Shown: positions 61,101 to 64,000 of the stretch, in pieces
Numbering within the stretch: position 1 is the first letter of the stretch
Layout: the number at the start of each line of letters is the position of its first letter
Assembly: GCA_944472155.2 (NCBI GenBank)
Contig: OX235279.1
Coordinates: 178,539,868-178,603,867 of the forward strand
Source: Trichobilharzia szidati
Taxonomy: Eukaryota; Platyhelminthes; Trematoda; Strigeidida; Schistosomatidae
Length of the DNA stretch: 64,000 bases
Reading direction: 5' to 3'
Made by a program: the position numbers and the translations under genes
The notes under the pieces: model-generated
The model's database searches: none
What the model was told of the DNA's origin: nothing
Seen by the model: the letters and a program-made list of their open reading frames with translations, nothing else

Positions 61101-63957
61101 TTGGGGTAGTAGAATTTTCCAGATATCCGGATGGACAGGTGTTGAATCATTCCTATTACACGTATTCTCTTTCAGTTGATTCGATAAACAAGGCTTCTGT
61201 TATCAACCTCTCCCTATACCCTGTGACATTAGATTTTAAAACTGTCATCCTATCCCATCCATCCTATTGTATGGTTGTGTGTAACTGCATGTAGTGAGTG
61301 CTATAGCTGAACTATTCTCTAGATTTCTTATCTTATTCGGGTCAACCAATCTAGATTTTGCTGCTAGGTTTTTATGCTCGGCTAGTCTAACTGCACCTAT
61401 TCTACTACTTTGACCTATGTATTTGACCTGACAATCATTGCAGGCAGGGTATTAGATAAACTAAATTGTTTTGTTTTAAAGGCTCCACAGGATTGATCCT
61501 CTAACCGACAAAGCTTGTTTCTAATTGAGTTTGTGGTTGGTTTGAATGCCAGTCACTTTTATTCCTGCCTTGTTAAGAATTCTGCGTAAGGTTTCCGAGG
61601 TTCCTTCCTTGTATGGAATTACTACTGATGATTTAGATTCCTTATTGTTGGTGTCGTCATTATTATTATTATCATTACTATCACTATCGCTACTATTATT
61701 ATTTATTTTATTTTTACATTTCCTTACATATTTCTTGACTAATGTATCCAGTAAATAATACTGCTTCACTGTGTGATACATCTAATAAACAAACTATTAT
61801 AGAATGTTCACTCTTTATCAGCTCTATATGGAAACTCAATTAGTTATTCGAACGTATAACCTGACATTATGTCTCGTCCATTGTACAAATGGCAATGAGT
61901 GACTTGATATGATTATGAGTGGCAATAATTTGTGCTCGAAACGTGATCACATCAGTTAATATTACTTACTGTACAACACTGTAATTTATCAAAATAAAAT
62001 CTTATCCATAATGGAGTTATACTCTACCACCACAGTGCCCAAGTTTTATACTTATAGCAATGAAAGGTAGTTGGTTGTCTGAAGCTAAGTTTTATTTCAA
62101 AGGAATTGGGTTTTGTTATAGCCCGAATAAGCATTTTTGTATGTGCAAGAACATTGATCCTAGCAGGTTCGGAAGAAAATGGCTGATAACAATGTCTTCT
62201 CAACAACTTCGAACAGTCGTTGATAAAATTAGCAAAAAAAAGTATAAACCCTGCGTAGTGCTCGTCAACTGTTTAAGACCATTAGGGAAGTGGAAAAGTG
62301 AAATGGTCGCCTAGAAAAATGTGACATGAGTTATTTATTGAGTTAAAGGGCCATGGCGTTCGTTAGATACCGTCTATTTAGCTTATTTTACAACTATACT
62401 ATGGTTGTACGTCACTAGTGATGGACTGCAGGCGTGATTTTCGAGTTCTGGTGAGAAGTCACGATCGAGGGACTTTTATCGAGTTGAATGTTTAAAAACA
62501 GGTACTTGCTGATGACATTGGCTGGTGGTGACGCTCTGTATTTCGTAGAAAGGCATTGGACTCCGTTCCAGTATCTGAATGCTCAACGCGTCAGCCTCGT
62601 TAGCTAAAGTTTTGGAGTTCGATCCCCGATGGTGTCATGCATGAGTACTGCTTAAAAGTCCAGTGTGGTGAGAGTTGGCTGCTAGCCAAAGTTGCTAGAC
62701 AGTGATTTGCGTCAATGTTTACGTCCTCAATATTGGTCGTGAGAAAAATATGAACAAAGACTGATTCAACAACCAACCACAGCAGACTTTGCGTAGGCGG
62801 ATACAGTTAGCATAAATATGTGTTGATTTCCTTAACAAACGATCTGTTGCCTGGCCCTTGTCTTCAGTTGTCACAGTTGGTGTCGCTGCCTACGGACAAA
62901 TGGAAAGCCTATGCCCTGCAGTTTTTGATGAAGACATATGGATCTTCGGGCAGGATTTCGAGGCTTCTGCGCAGTTGAGTGGCGTTCTGTCAGATCTGTC
63001 AGCGATGAGGCTGCTACCTGAGATGCTGCTGGAAGGTCGGGAGAAAGCAGCATATGGAAGTGCGAGGCGAAATACCAACGAATGTGCGATAGGATCAGGC
63101 AAACAGTTTCCAAAGTGGGAAGGACCACATATGGTCACTTTGAGATGGGGTTACGCAGACACAGTCGCAATGGTAAACAAAGAGAAACAGGTGAACATCA
63201 ACGAGCGCCGCGATTCCAAACAGCAAGACGAACGAACAAAGCCCCTAGAACCAACTCCAATCGCAAATCTTTGACGGGGGGACGAGTGTGGTGAGAGCTG
63301 GCTGCTAGCCAAAGTTGGTAGACAGTAATTTACGTCAGTGTTTATGTCCCAAATACTGATCGTGAGAAAAATGAGAACAAAGACTTTGCGTAGGCGGATA
63401 CAGTTAGCATATAGATGATCTGACATTCAAGAAACAGTCACAAAGAGATGAAAGATTAACTTTCAGTGAGAAATAACCAATCAGAAGACTGTGTTTGTCT
63501 GCTAACAATAATCTATAATAATGTATATGTGTTGATTTCCTTAATAAACGATCTGTTGCCTGGCCCTTGTCTTCTGTTGTTACACAGAACTAGAAAGAAA
63601 CACTTGTTCAGTACTCCGTGATGTTCCTTTGTAAACAATACTTCTATAATTAATGTCAGTTCGTGATAAAAATTCAAAATCTCTCATTTTTTGTTTCTTT
63701 GTTTTACAGATTTTCCTGATTGTCAAACACATTTACTGGGAGTTTTAATACCTTCAGGTGAAGCCTATACACTGATTACAAATCAGACGGATTTAAGTTC
63801 ATATCTTGAAAAATTGTCAACAGAAATTCAAGAGAGTAGTACTCATTCAAACATCACTAGTAAAGATTCAATAGGCTTTATTTTTGAACAAACTAATTTT
63901 TTCACATCTTCCGGTGGTCAAGACAGTGATACTGGGTTTATTTATTCACCTTCTAAG
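38238..63957 (+). CDS. AARS2: Alanyl-tRNA synthetase, mitochondrial type; nine exons, 3' end outside window
   Basis: The enzyme activates alanine with ATP and charges tRNA-Ala; here it probably acts in the mitochondrion. Joined exons give about 720 residues with class II motifs in family order: the NAGMNQF block across exons 1-2, [15 protein letters not shown] and [17 protein letters not shown] in exon 2, ITYFGGD in exon 3, ELWN and DTGMGLERL in exon 4, DTAYR and ALADG in exon 6, and the editing-domain entry NFF-SSGGQ in exon 9. DTAYR and the PG that follows resemble AARS2 more than cytosolic AARS1. All eight introns are GT-AG with matching phases. They are 1.2-3.8 kb and full of transposons. 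The protein is longer than usual up to the editing domain, with Ser-rich stretches in exons 5 and 8. The start codon is uncertain and the rest of the editing and C-terminal domains lie beyond the window. Family call is firm; mitochondrial assignment is inference. Confidence 0.9.
38716..39056 (-). mobile_element. Solo LTR of a gypsy-type element, 4-bp target duplication
   Basis: Begins TGTAACGACAC and ends CTCACTACA, flanked on both sides by CCAT. It matches, in reverse orientation, the LTRs of the small element at 62664-63584 (shared TGGTGAGAGCTGG on the other strand). Most likely left by recombination between the LTRs of a full element. It lies in AARS2 intron 1. Confidence 0.8.
39240..39700 (+). 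mobile_element. RTE-like LINE 3' fragment
   Basis: Same landmarks as the fragment at 41535-42060: a GCGACTCTGTGTATTCGATC segment (codons for a D-x-C-L-R-R block), then a [21 protein letters not shown] run and a tract rich in Trp and Arg. Highly decayed, in AARS2 intron 1. Confidence 0.65.
39945..40215 (-). repeat. tRNA-headed SINE with degraded hammerhead core (Sm-alpha-like)
   Basis: Minus strand: a tRNA-like head with GGTAGCTCATTGGTTT and B box GAATTCAAATCCC (near 40140-40210), then a longer body and GCTGAAGAGTCCGAAAG near 39980-39997. The hammerhead core CUGAAGA and GUCC are intact, but the stem II loop and 3' strand are lost. It is a relic related to the copies at 24900 and 60069. Confidence 0.55.
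40264..41175 (+). mobile_element. PLE fragment between inverted terminal repeats (second family)
   Basis: Arms at about 40264-40557 and 40882-41172 are reverse complements, sharing AAACATCCTGTCTATTTTG, ATGTCAATCTTCTC and TTATTATAAATACACGAATG. Between them lie about 310 bp matching the end of the PLE at 46.2-47.8 kb (AGCCGAGACACTAGC, CCCTGCCATGGCC). This is a 5'-truncated copy with an inverted terminal repeat upstream, in AARS2 intron 1. Confidence 0.85.
41535..42060 (+). mobile_element. RTE-like LINE 3' fragment
   Basis: Across two frames the sequence encodes [60 protein letters not shown] and [17 protein letters not shown]. This is the characteristic C-terminal end of RTE-clade ORF2, well known from schistosomes. 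It is followed by an AATAAATAAATAAATAA tail near 42240-42258. Confidence 0.85.
42356..42558 (+). CDS. AARS2: AARS2 exon 2 (motif 2 region)
   Basis: The acceptor GATAG completes the Gly codon and the exon opens with [13 protein letters not shown]. It carries [17 protein letters not shown], the ATP-binding motif 2 block (usually RAGGKHNDL), and [19 protein letters not shown]. The donor AAG|GTCTGT closes it in phase 0. This is the most conserved stretch of the gene and secures the family assignment. Confidence 0.95.
42627..43584 (-). mobile_element. Merlin-type DNA transposon with 8-bp target duplication
   Basis: Terminal inverted repeats of about 60 bp share AGAATAGCAGCCCAAAC and GAAACTACCTAGCGAACGGA. 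The element is flanked by AGGATGCC on both sides (42619-42626 and 43585-43592). Merlin elements typically make 8-9 bp duplications and encode IS1016-like DDE transposases. The minus frame 42780-43118 shows the C-terminal half: [17 protein letters not shown], then [19 protein letters not shown]. The N-terminal half is broken by stops. It sits in AARS2 intron 2 and cannot be autonomous. Confidence 0.92.
42780..43170 (-). pseudogene. Merlin (IS1016/ISXO2-like) transposase remnant
   Basis: The frame carries [20 protein letters not shown] (partly across a frame gap), [37 protein letters not shown] and [10 protein letters not shown]. The Asp of HTDEW and the late acidic residue of NSIESFWS fit the second and third catalytic acids of the DDE fold. 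The first part is only seen as fragments between 43170 and 43530. Confidence 0.8.
43600..43870. repeat. Pyrimidine-rich dispersed repeat fragment
   Basis: Resembles sequence near 47780-48030 (GACATGACATTG-like, GGGCAATAG/GGGCGATAGGTTG). Similar pyrimidine-rich stretches occur near 34800-35110, 41210-41420 and 49480-49760. The family is unassigned. Confidence 0.35.
43975..44298 (-). mobile_element. Solo LTR of a gypsy-type element, 4-bp target duplication
   Basis: Runs from TGTAACGACAGAAGG to TCTCACCACA and is flanked by ATAC on both sides. On the minus strand it matches the LTRs at 62664 and 63287 (shared CATACGCAAAGTC on the other strand, ACAAACACAGT, TGTTGATTTCC). Lies in AARS2 intron 2. 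Confidence 0.85.
44495..44836 (-). mobile_element. Probable BEL/Pao LTR-retrotransposon remnant
   Basis: The minus frame has [20 protein letters not shown], resembling the segment between RNase H and integrase in BEL/Pao elements. It is followed by [20 protein letters not shown], resembling the integrase C-terminus. The integrase core between them is missing, so this would be an internally deleted copy. The assignment rests on motif resemblance only. Confidence 0.4.
45122..45600 (+). mobile_element. RTE-like LINE 3' fragment
   Basis: Encodes [40 protein letters not shown] and [20 protein letters not shown], the C-terminus of an RTE-clade ORF2. It is very similar to 57640-58110, including the untranslated tail with CTACCATTACTCATTCTG and a CAGACAGACAG end. 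Truncated at the 5' side. Confidence 0.85.
45927..46072 (+). CDS. AARS2: AARS2 exon 3
   Basis: The exon starts after AATGAAAG and encodes [17 protein letters not shown], then [16 protein letters not shown] and TRNIWLRLG. This aligns with the family's ALELLT...VTYFGGD...IW-LG segment. It enters in phase 0 and leaves at GG|GTAAGT in phase 2, matching exons 2 and 4. Confidence 0.93.
46205..47765 (+). mobile_element. PLE, 5'-truncated, with reverse transcriptase and GIY-YIG remnants
   Basis: The frame at 46240-46460 has [29 protein letters not shown] and [15 protein letters not shown], the PLE reverse transcriptase core with its YIDD box. After frame changes come LDVHLTR-type sequence and an [20 protein letters not shown] motif near 46960 for the GIY-YIG endonuclease. 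The tail [11 protein letters not shown] and [20 protein letters not shown] (47066-47260) follows. The 3' terminal repeat (47280-47765) matches 40.7-41.2 kb. Several stops; lies in AARS2 intron 3. Confidence 0.88.
47780..48470. other. Unassigned intronic sequence
   Basis: Contains the pyrimidine-rich repeat family shared with 43600-43870 and a TCTG microsatellite near 48212-48228. No coding domain seen. Confidence 0.4.
48479..48716 (+). repeat. tRNA-derived SINE, family 1, full length
   Basis: The head GGTGGCACAGCGGTTAGGAC with B box GGGTTCGACCCCC is followed by the family 1 body (GGTTGGGCATGAGGCTAGCA) and tail (GAAGCCCTATGTTCCACTGG), ending AATAAAAAATAA. It is the best-preserved copy in the window. 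Confidence 0.88.
49111..49139. repeat. (GT)n microsatellite
   Basis: About 14 uninterrupted GT units in AARS2 intron 3. Confidence 0.95.
49225..49320 (-). repeat. Relic of hammerhead-bearing repeat (family C)
   Basis: On the minus strand GAGGATGAAACAGC followed by ATGGATCTCAAACTGATGTT parallels the better copy at 50290-50400 (AGGACGAAACGGC, then ATGATCTCAAACTGATGTT). Core bases are lost, so no ribozyme is expected. Confidence 0.45.
49879..50233 (+). CDS. AARS2: AARS2 exon 4 (motif 3 region)
   Basis: Acceptor TTTCTCAG and donor CAG|GTCAGT frame an exon containing [30 protein letters not shown] and [17 protein letters not shown]. The last is class II motif 3 with its conserved arginine. The stretch after NFW is unusual: the family has EMGDTGPCGPC, while this protein has [14 protein letters not shown], so several normally invariant residues are changed. 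An Asn-rich insert ([10 protein letters not shown]) lies between the ELWN and GMGLER blocks. Confidence 0.93.
50335..50394 (-). ncRNA. Hammerhead ribozyme motif, family C
   Basis: Minus strand: CUGAUGA core, an irregular stem II closed by UCCUA/UAGGA, GAA, then ACGGC where a functional copy would be expected to have ACGUC, then stem I. The distal stem I pairs AAUCCGGGU with ACCUGGAUU (nine pairs with wobble). The core is canonical, but one stem III base is changed, so activity is doubtful. It lies in AARS2 intron 4 just after exon 4, antisense to the gene. Confidence 0.65.
50690..50760 (-). repeat. Relic of hammerhead-bearing repeat (family C)
   Basis: CTGGACAGCTGTATCATCC, then TTTGAGATCTCTCAGCG, parallels the intact copy at 50335-50394 (CTGGATAGCCGTTTCGTCC). 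Core positions are mutated. Confidence 0.45.
51339..51395 (-). ncRNA. Variant hammerhead-like motif, copy 3
   Basis: Minus strand: AUGAUUA core-like, stem II GAACA/UGUUC, GAA, short stem III region ACGUC then AUCCAGU. Positions 3 and 8 are A and U. Confidence 0.45.
52367..52548 (+). repeat. tRNA-derived SINE, family 2
   Basis: The head has GTCGGTGGCACAGTGGTTAG and B box GGGTTCGATCCCC. The body has ACACCTGATATC, GTTGGCCTGTAAATTTGGGC and TTCCATACTTGTACTG, ending in AAAAAAATTAAATTAAA. It is nested in a PLE, so it is younger than that insertion. Confidence 0.85.
52972..53032 (+). ncRNA. Variant hammerhead-like motif, copy 4
   Basis: AUGAUUAUGAAC, then a mutated stem II 3' strand (UGUUGGAAAC rather than UGUUCGAAAC), AC-AUU-GU-C and AUCCAGU. 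A degraded partner of copy 3 in the same PLE. Confidence 0.35.
53251..53502 (+). CDS. AARS2: AARS2 exon 5 (variable insert)
   Basis: The exon follows CCCCATAG and begins [11 protein letters not shown], matching the family's KMSNYDTDLF after GLERLVSVLQ. The remainder, with [15 protein letters not shown] and a Ser-rich end ([10 protein letters not shown]), is longer than in other alanyl-tRNA synthetases and not recognisable. The donor AGT|GTAAGT closes it in phase 0 after 84 codons. Confidence 0.85.
53690..53880 (+). repeat. SINE-like repeat, family 3
   Basis: Contains GAGTGGTCAGGATTCGATTC, a B-box-like motif, then GGCCGGTG, CTCGTCCAGTTTAGCT, GTTGGTCGTGTGGTGCTAGC and a tail with GCTTGAATCCCTG ending AAATAAATAAA. 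A second copy is at 55488-55615. Confidence 0.7.
53925..54240 (+). mobile_element. RTE-like LINE 3' end
   Basis: Encodes [46 protein letters not shown] and [20 protein letters not shown], the classic C-terminus of an RTE-clade endonuclease-reverse transcriptase. It is followed by a stop and an ATA-repeat tail. Truncated to the last 100 codons. Confidence 0.9.
54241..54767. other. Unassigned intronic sequence
   Basis: No recognisable domain, LTR or tRNA-like box. Confidence 0.4.
54768..54938 (-). repeat. tRNA-derived SINE, family 2
   Basis: Reverse orientation: tail TTGATTATAGCTTGATTCCA, body with ATACTTGTACC-type sequence and TGATATCGGTGGCC, B box GGGTTCGAACC and a head ending in CAGTGGTTAGGAC. 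It abuts the PLE foldback at 54943. Confidence 0.85.
55029..55085 (-). ncRNA. Variant hammerhead-like motif, copy 5
   Basis: Minus strand: AUUGAU, AUGAUUAU, AAACA-type stem II, GUUCGAA, AC-AUU-GU-C, AUCCAG. Positions 3 and 8 are A and U. Confidence 0.45.
55340..55395 (+). ncRNA. Variant hammerhead-like motif, copy 6
   Basis: Stem I ACUGAU pairs with AUCCAGU (one bulge). AUGAUUA, stem II GAAC/GUUC, GAA, AC-AUU-GU and U at the cleavage position. Positions 3 and 8 are A and U. Confidence 0.45.
55488..55615 (+). repeat. SINE-like repeat, family 3
   Basis: GAGTGGTCAGGATTCGATTC and GTTGGTCGTGTGATGCTAGC match the copy at 53690-53880. Truncated before the tail. Confidence 0.65.
55616..55970. other. 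Unassigned intronic sequence
   Basis: No recognisable frame. A run of eight G occurs near 55885. Confidence 0.35.
55975..56090 (+). repeat. Possible tRNA-headed SINE relic
   Basis: CAGTGGGTGAGAATGATG resembles an A-box head and GAGTTCAATCCGG a B box. They are followed by GTGAACTGATGCC, which may be the remnant of a hammerhead core as in the copies at 24900 and 60069. Weak. Confidence 0.35.
56291..56704 (+). CDS. AARS2: AARS2 exon 6 (tRNA-recognition domain start)
   Basis: The exon lies between ATTTTAG and CAA|GTAGGT, 138 codons in phase 0. It contains [32 protein letters not shown] and [13 protein letters not shown], aligning with the family's AYRVLADH, DG-P and VLRRILRRAVR blocks. Positions normally RRILRR are RQLMYR here, a notable loss of basic residues in a helix that contacts tRNA. 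Confidence 0.92.
57205..58115 (+). mobile_element. RTE-like LINE, C-terminal quarter with 3' untranslated end
   Basis: The frame encodes [80 protein letters not shown] and [20 protein letters not shown]. After a stop it continues with [17 protein letters not shown] and [11 protein letters not shown]. This is the connection-to-C-terminus region of RTE-clade ORF2. It ends in a CAGACAGACAGACA tract like the copy at 45.1-45.6 kb. Lies in AARS2 intron 6. Confidence 0.9.
58328..58439 (+). CDS. AARS2: AARS2 exon 7
   Basis: A short exon after TTTGCATAG encodes [20 protein letters not shown], then [16 protein letters not shown]. It aligns with the family helix usually reading NEEEVQFLKTL...ILDR. The donor is GTAAGG and the phase is 1, matched by exon 8. 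Confidence 0.85.
58560..59560 (+). repeat. GC-richer repeat, possibly the 5' end of a LINE
   Basis: This kilobase is visibly more GC-rich than its surroundings and has no intact frame with a known domain. CCTTGACGTGGTGGTCGG and GGGCAGCCGGGAAGTAACAA resemble 5' regions of schistosome LINEs as I recall them, without verification. It fills AARS2 intron 7. Confidence 0.35.
59672..59968 (+). CDS. AARS2: AARS2 exon 8
   Basis: Acceptor CATCTAG and donor G|GTAAGT. The translation starts [20 protein letters not shown], corresponding to the family's YDTYGFP-DL segment at the end of the tRNA-recognition domain. A hydrophilic stretch follows ([18 protein letters not shown], then CTNSQYG) with no clear family equivalent. 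Phase 1 in and out. Confidence 0.87.
60069..60116 (-). ncRNA. Hammerhead ribozyme with canonical core
   Basis: Minus strand order: GCCUUG, CUGAUGA core (60104-60110), stem II GUGC/GCAC with CAACUA loop (60090-60103), GAA (60087-60089), stem III ACCUAGGU (60079-60086), C17 at 60078 completing GUC, then AAGCAAGGC. All invariant bases are present. Stem I can form as GCCUUG with CAAGGC if three bases (AAG) next to the cleavage site bulge out. Confidence 0.85.
60069..60235 (-). repeat. tRNA-derived SINE with near-complete hammerhead (Sm-alpha-like)
   Basis: On the minus strand a tRNA-like head with GAATAGCTCAGTGGTAACG and B box GGGTTCAAATCTC is followed by a short body and then a hammerhead at 60069-60116. 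The arrangement (pol III head, short body, hammerhead) is that of schistosome Sm-alpha elements. It lies about 100 bases after AARS2 exon 8, antisense to the gene. Confidence 0.85.
60241..60486. repeat. Long near-perfect hairpin, 114-bp arms
   Basis: 60241-60354 and 60373-60486 are reverse complements with only a few mismatches, separated by an 18-bp loop. Shared blocks include GAGCCACCTAGCATGGTGG and AATTCTATCAGTCATG. It is non-coding, directly next to the SINE at 60069-60235, in AARS2 intron 8. Confidence 0.92.
60655..60890 (+). mobile_element. RTE-like LINE 3' relic
   Basis: GGGCTAGGTAGGGTGTATG, AATCAAAACATGACAC and CTGCTCGAAATCGTTTTCG line up with the WKRVSGG..TKTW and ENRFRW-type segments of the RTE 3' ends at 45.1 and 57.2 kb. 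Strongly mutated. Confidence 0.55.
60890..61795 (-). mobile_element. PLE, 5'-truncated, hammerhead-bearing 3' repeat and short inverted upstream repeat
   Basis: The minus frame 61521-61781 encodes [14 protein letters not shown], an Asn/Asp-rich tract and [20 protein letters not shown], matching the PLE at 51.3-53.1 kb. The GIY-YIG region is below it but broken. The 3' terminal repeat (60890-61290) carries a hammerhead-like motif. On the upstream side only about 50 bp of inverted terminal repeat are present (61746-61795), beginning at ATCCAG, the base after the predicted cleavage site. Confidence 0.85.
60979..61036 (-). ncRNA. Variant hammerhead-like motif, copy 7
   Basis: Minus strand: GAU, AUGAUUAU, stem II GAACA/UGUUC, GAA, AC-AUU-GU-C, AUCCAGU. 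Positions 3 and 8 are A and U; the cleavage triplet is GUC. Confidence 0.5.
61885..62057 (+). mobile_element. PLE terminal-repeat fragment with hammerhead-like motif
   Basis: Matches the right end of the PLE at 35.1-37.0 kb through GAGTGACTTGATATGATTAT, TTTGTGCTCGAAACG and the terminus CAGTGCCCAAGTTTTATACT. No body is attached. Confidence 0.8.
61898..61960 (+). ncRNA. Variant hammerhead-like motif, copy 8
   Basis: ACUUGAU, AUGAUUAU, stem II GAG/CUC, GAA, then ACGUGAUC and a longer ACAUCAGU. Positions 3 and 8 are A and U; the GUC region is changed to AUC. Confidence 0.4.
62565..62663 (+). repeat. tRNA-headed SINE relic interrupted by an LTR element
   Basis: TGAATGCTCAACGCGTCAGC and B box GAGTTCGATCCCC form the head. 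GAGTACTGCTTAAAAGTCC follows, resembling TACTGCTGAAGAGTCCC of the other copies, so the hammerhead region begins here. The LTR element at 62664 then interrupts it, and CAGAACTAGAAAGAAAC continues after 63584. Confidence 0.6.
62664..63584 (+). mobile_element. Miniature LTR element (gypsy-type, internally deleted)
   Basis: Two direct repeats, 62664-62875 and 63287-63584, both start TGTGGTGAGAG and end in ACA. They share ACAAAGACT, TTTGCGTAGGCGGATACAGT and ACGATCTGTTGCCTGGCCCT. The 5' copy lacks about 90 bp. The 411-bp interior begins with a candidate primer-binding region and ends in a G-rich polypurine tract (GACGGGGGGACGAG). The interior frame has [20 protein letters not shown] and then [19 protein letters not shown], which could be the start of gag fused to the integrase end. 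Nearly all of pol is missing, so it could only move using a complete relative. Confidence 0.8.
63710..63957 (+). CDS. AARS2: AARS2 exon 9 (editing domain entry)
   Basis: The exon begins after TTTTACAG and encodes [20 protein letters not shown], then [20 protein letters not shown]. The family equivalent is the VVLDKTCFYAEQGGQ block at the start of the editing (AlaX-like) domain; AEQGGQ is TSSGGQ here. The donor AAG|GTAAGA is at the window edge, so the catalytic HXXXH editing motif and the C-terminal domain are not visible. Confidence 0.9.
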
Positions 63958-64000
63958 GTAAGACAATGTGTTTTTTTTTCAAAAAAAACTTTTCACTTTG

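Noticed and set aside
62024..62314. Gene from open frame [20 protein letters not shown]
   Set aside because: No recognisable domain or splice context, and it begins in a PLE terminal repeat end; not enough to call.
62858..63274. Independent gene of 138 codons
   Set aside because: It lies between two LTRs and starts in the first one; better read as gag and integrase remnants of a deleted LTR element.

Overview
The window is eukaryotic: AT-rich, intron-rich and packed with transposable elements. The mix of CR1-like and RTE-like LINEs, many Penelope-like elements (PLEs) with GIY-YIG endonucleases, tRNA-derived SINEs with hammerhead ribozyme (HHR) cores, a Merlin DNA transposon and BEL and gypsy-type LTR remnants points to a trematode flatworm, most likely schistosome-like. 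Species is an inference; no marker gene was searched.

The only recognised host gene is on the + strand from about 38.2 kb to beyond the right edge. It is an alanyl-tRNA synthetase of the mitochondrial (AARS2) type, in nine exons with consensus splice sites and consistent phases. Its eight introns (about 1.2-3.8 kb) hold most of the mobile DNA of the right half. The window stops inside the editing domain, so the 3' end is missing.

Layout: 1-1.5 kb, nothing recognised. 1.5-9 kb, CR1-like LINEs, one nearly full length but broken (about 2.0-6.4 kb, +) and a second LINE type (7.5-9.0 kb, -). 9-12.7 kb, SINE, hairpin and non-coding repeat. 12.7-23.1 kb, two CR1 fragments on either side of a duplicated repeat block that also holds a candidate small multi-exon gene. 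23.8-25 kb, a large inverted repeat and a SINE carrying an HHR core. 25-27.3 kb, unassigned. 27.3-32 kb, a CR1-like LINE (-) split by a PLE with a 7-bp target duplication. 32-38 kb, three PLEs with terminal repeats carrying hammerheads or similar motifs. 38.2-64 kb, AARS2 with PLEs, Merlin, RTE ends, LTR remnants and SINEs in its introns.

The most interesting theme is the number of hammerhead-like motifs. A nearly complete HHR lies in a tRNA-headed SINE at 60069-60116. A canonical PLE-type HHR with a self-complementary stem III lies at 32286-32335. A third family has its best copy at 50335-50394. One PLE family has eight copies of a variant in which core positions C3 and G8 appear jointly replaced by A and U, which would keep the core base pair while changing the catalytic base. 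These sit in terminal repeats arranged as inverted pairs, in one case with no element body between them and in another with the upstream arm starting exactly at the predicted self-cleavage site.
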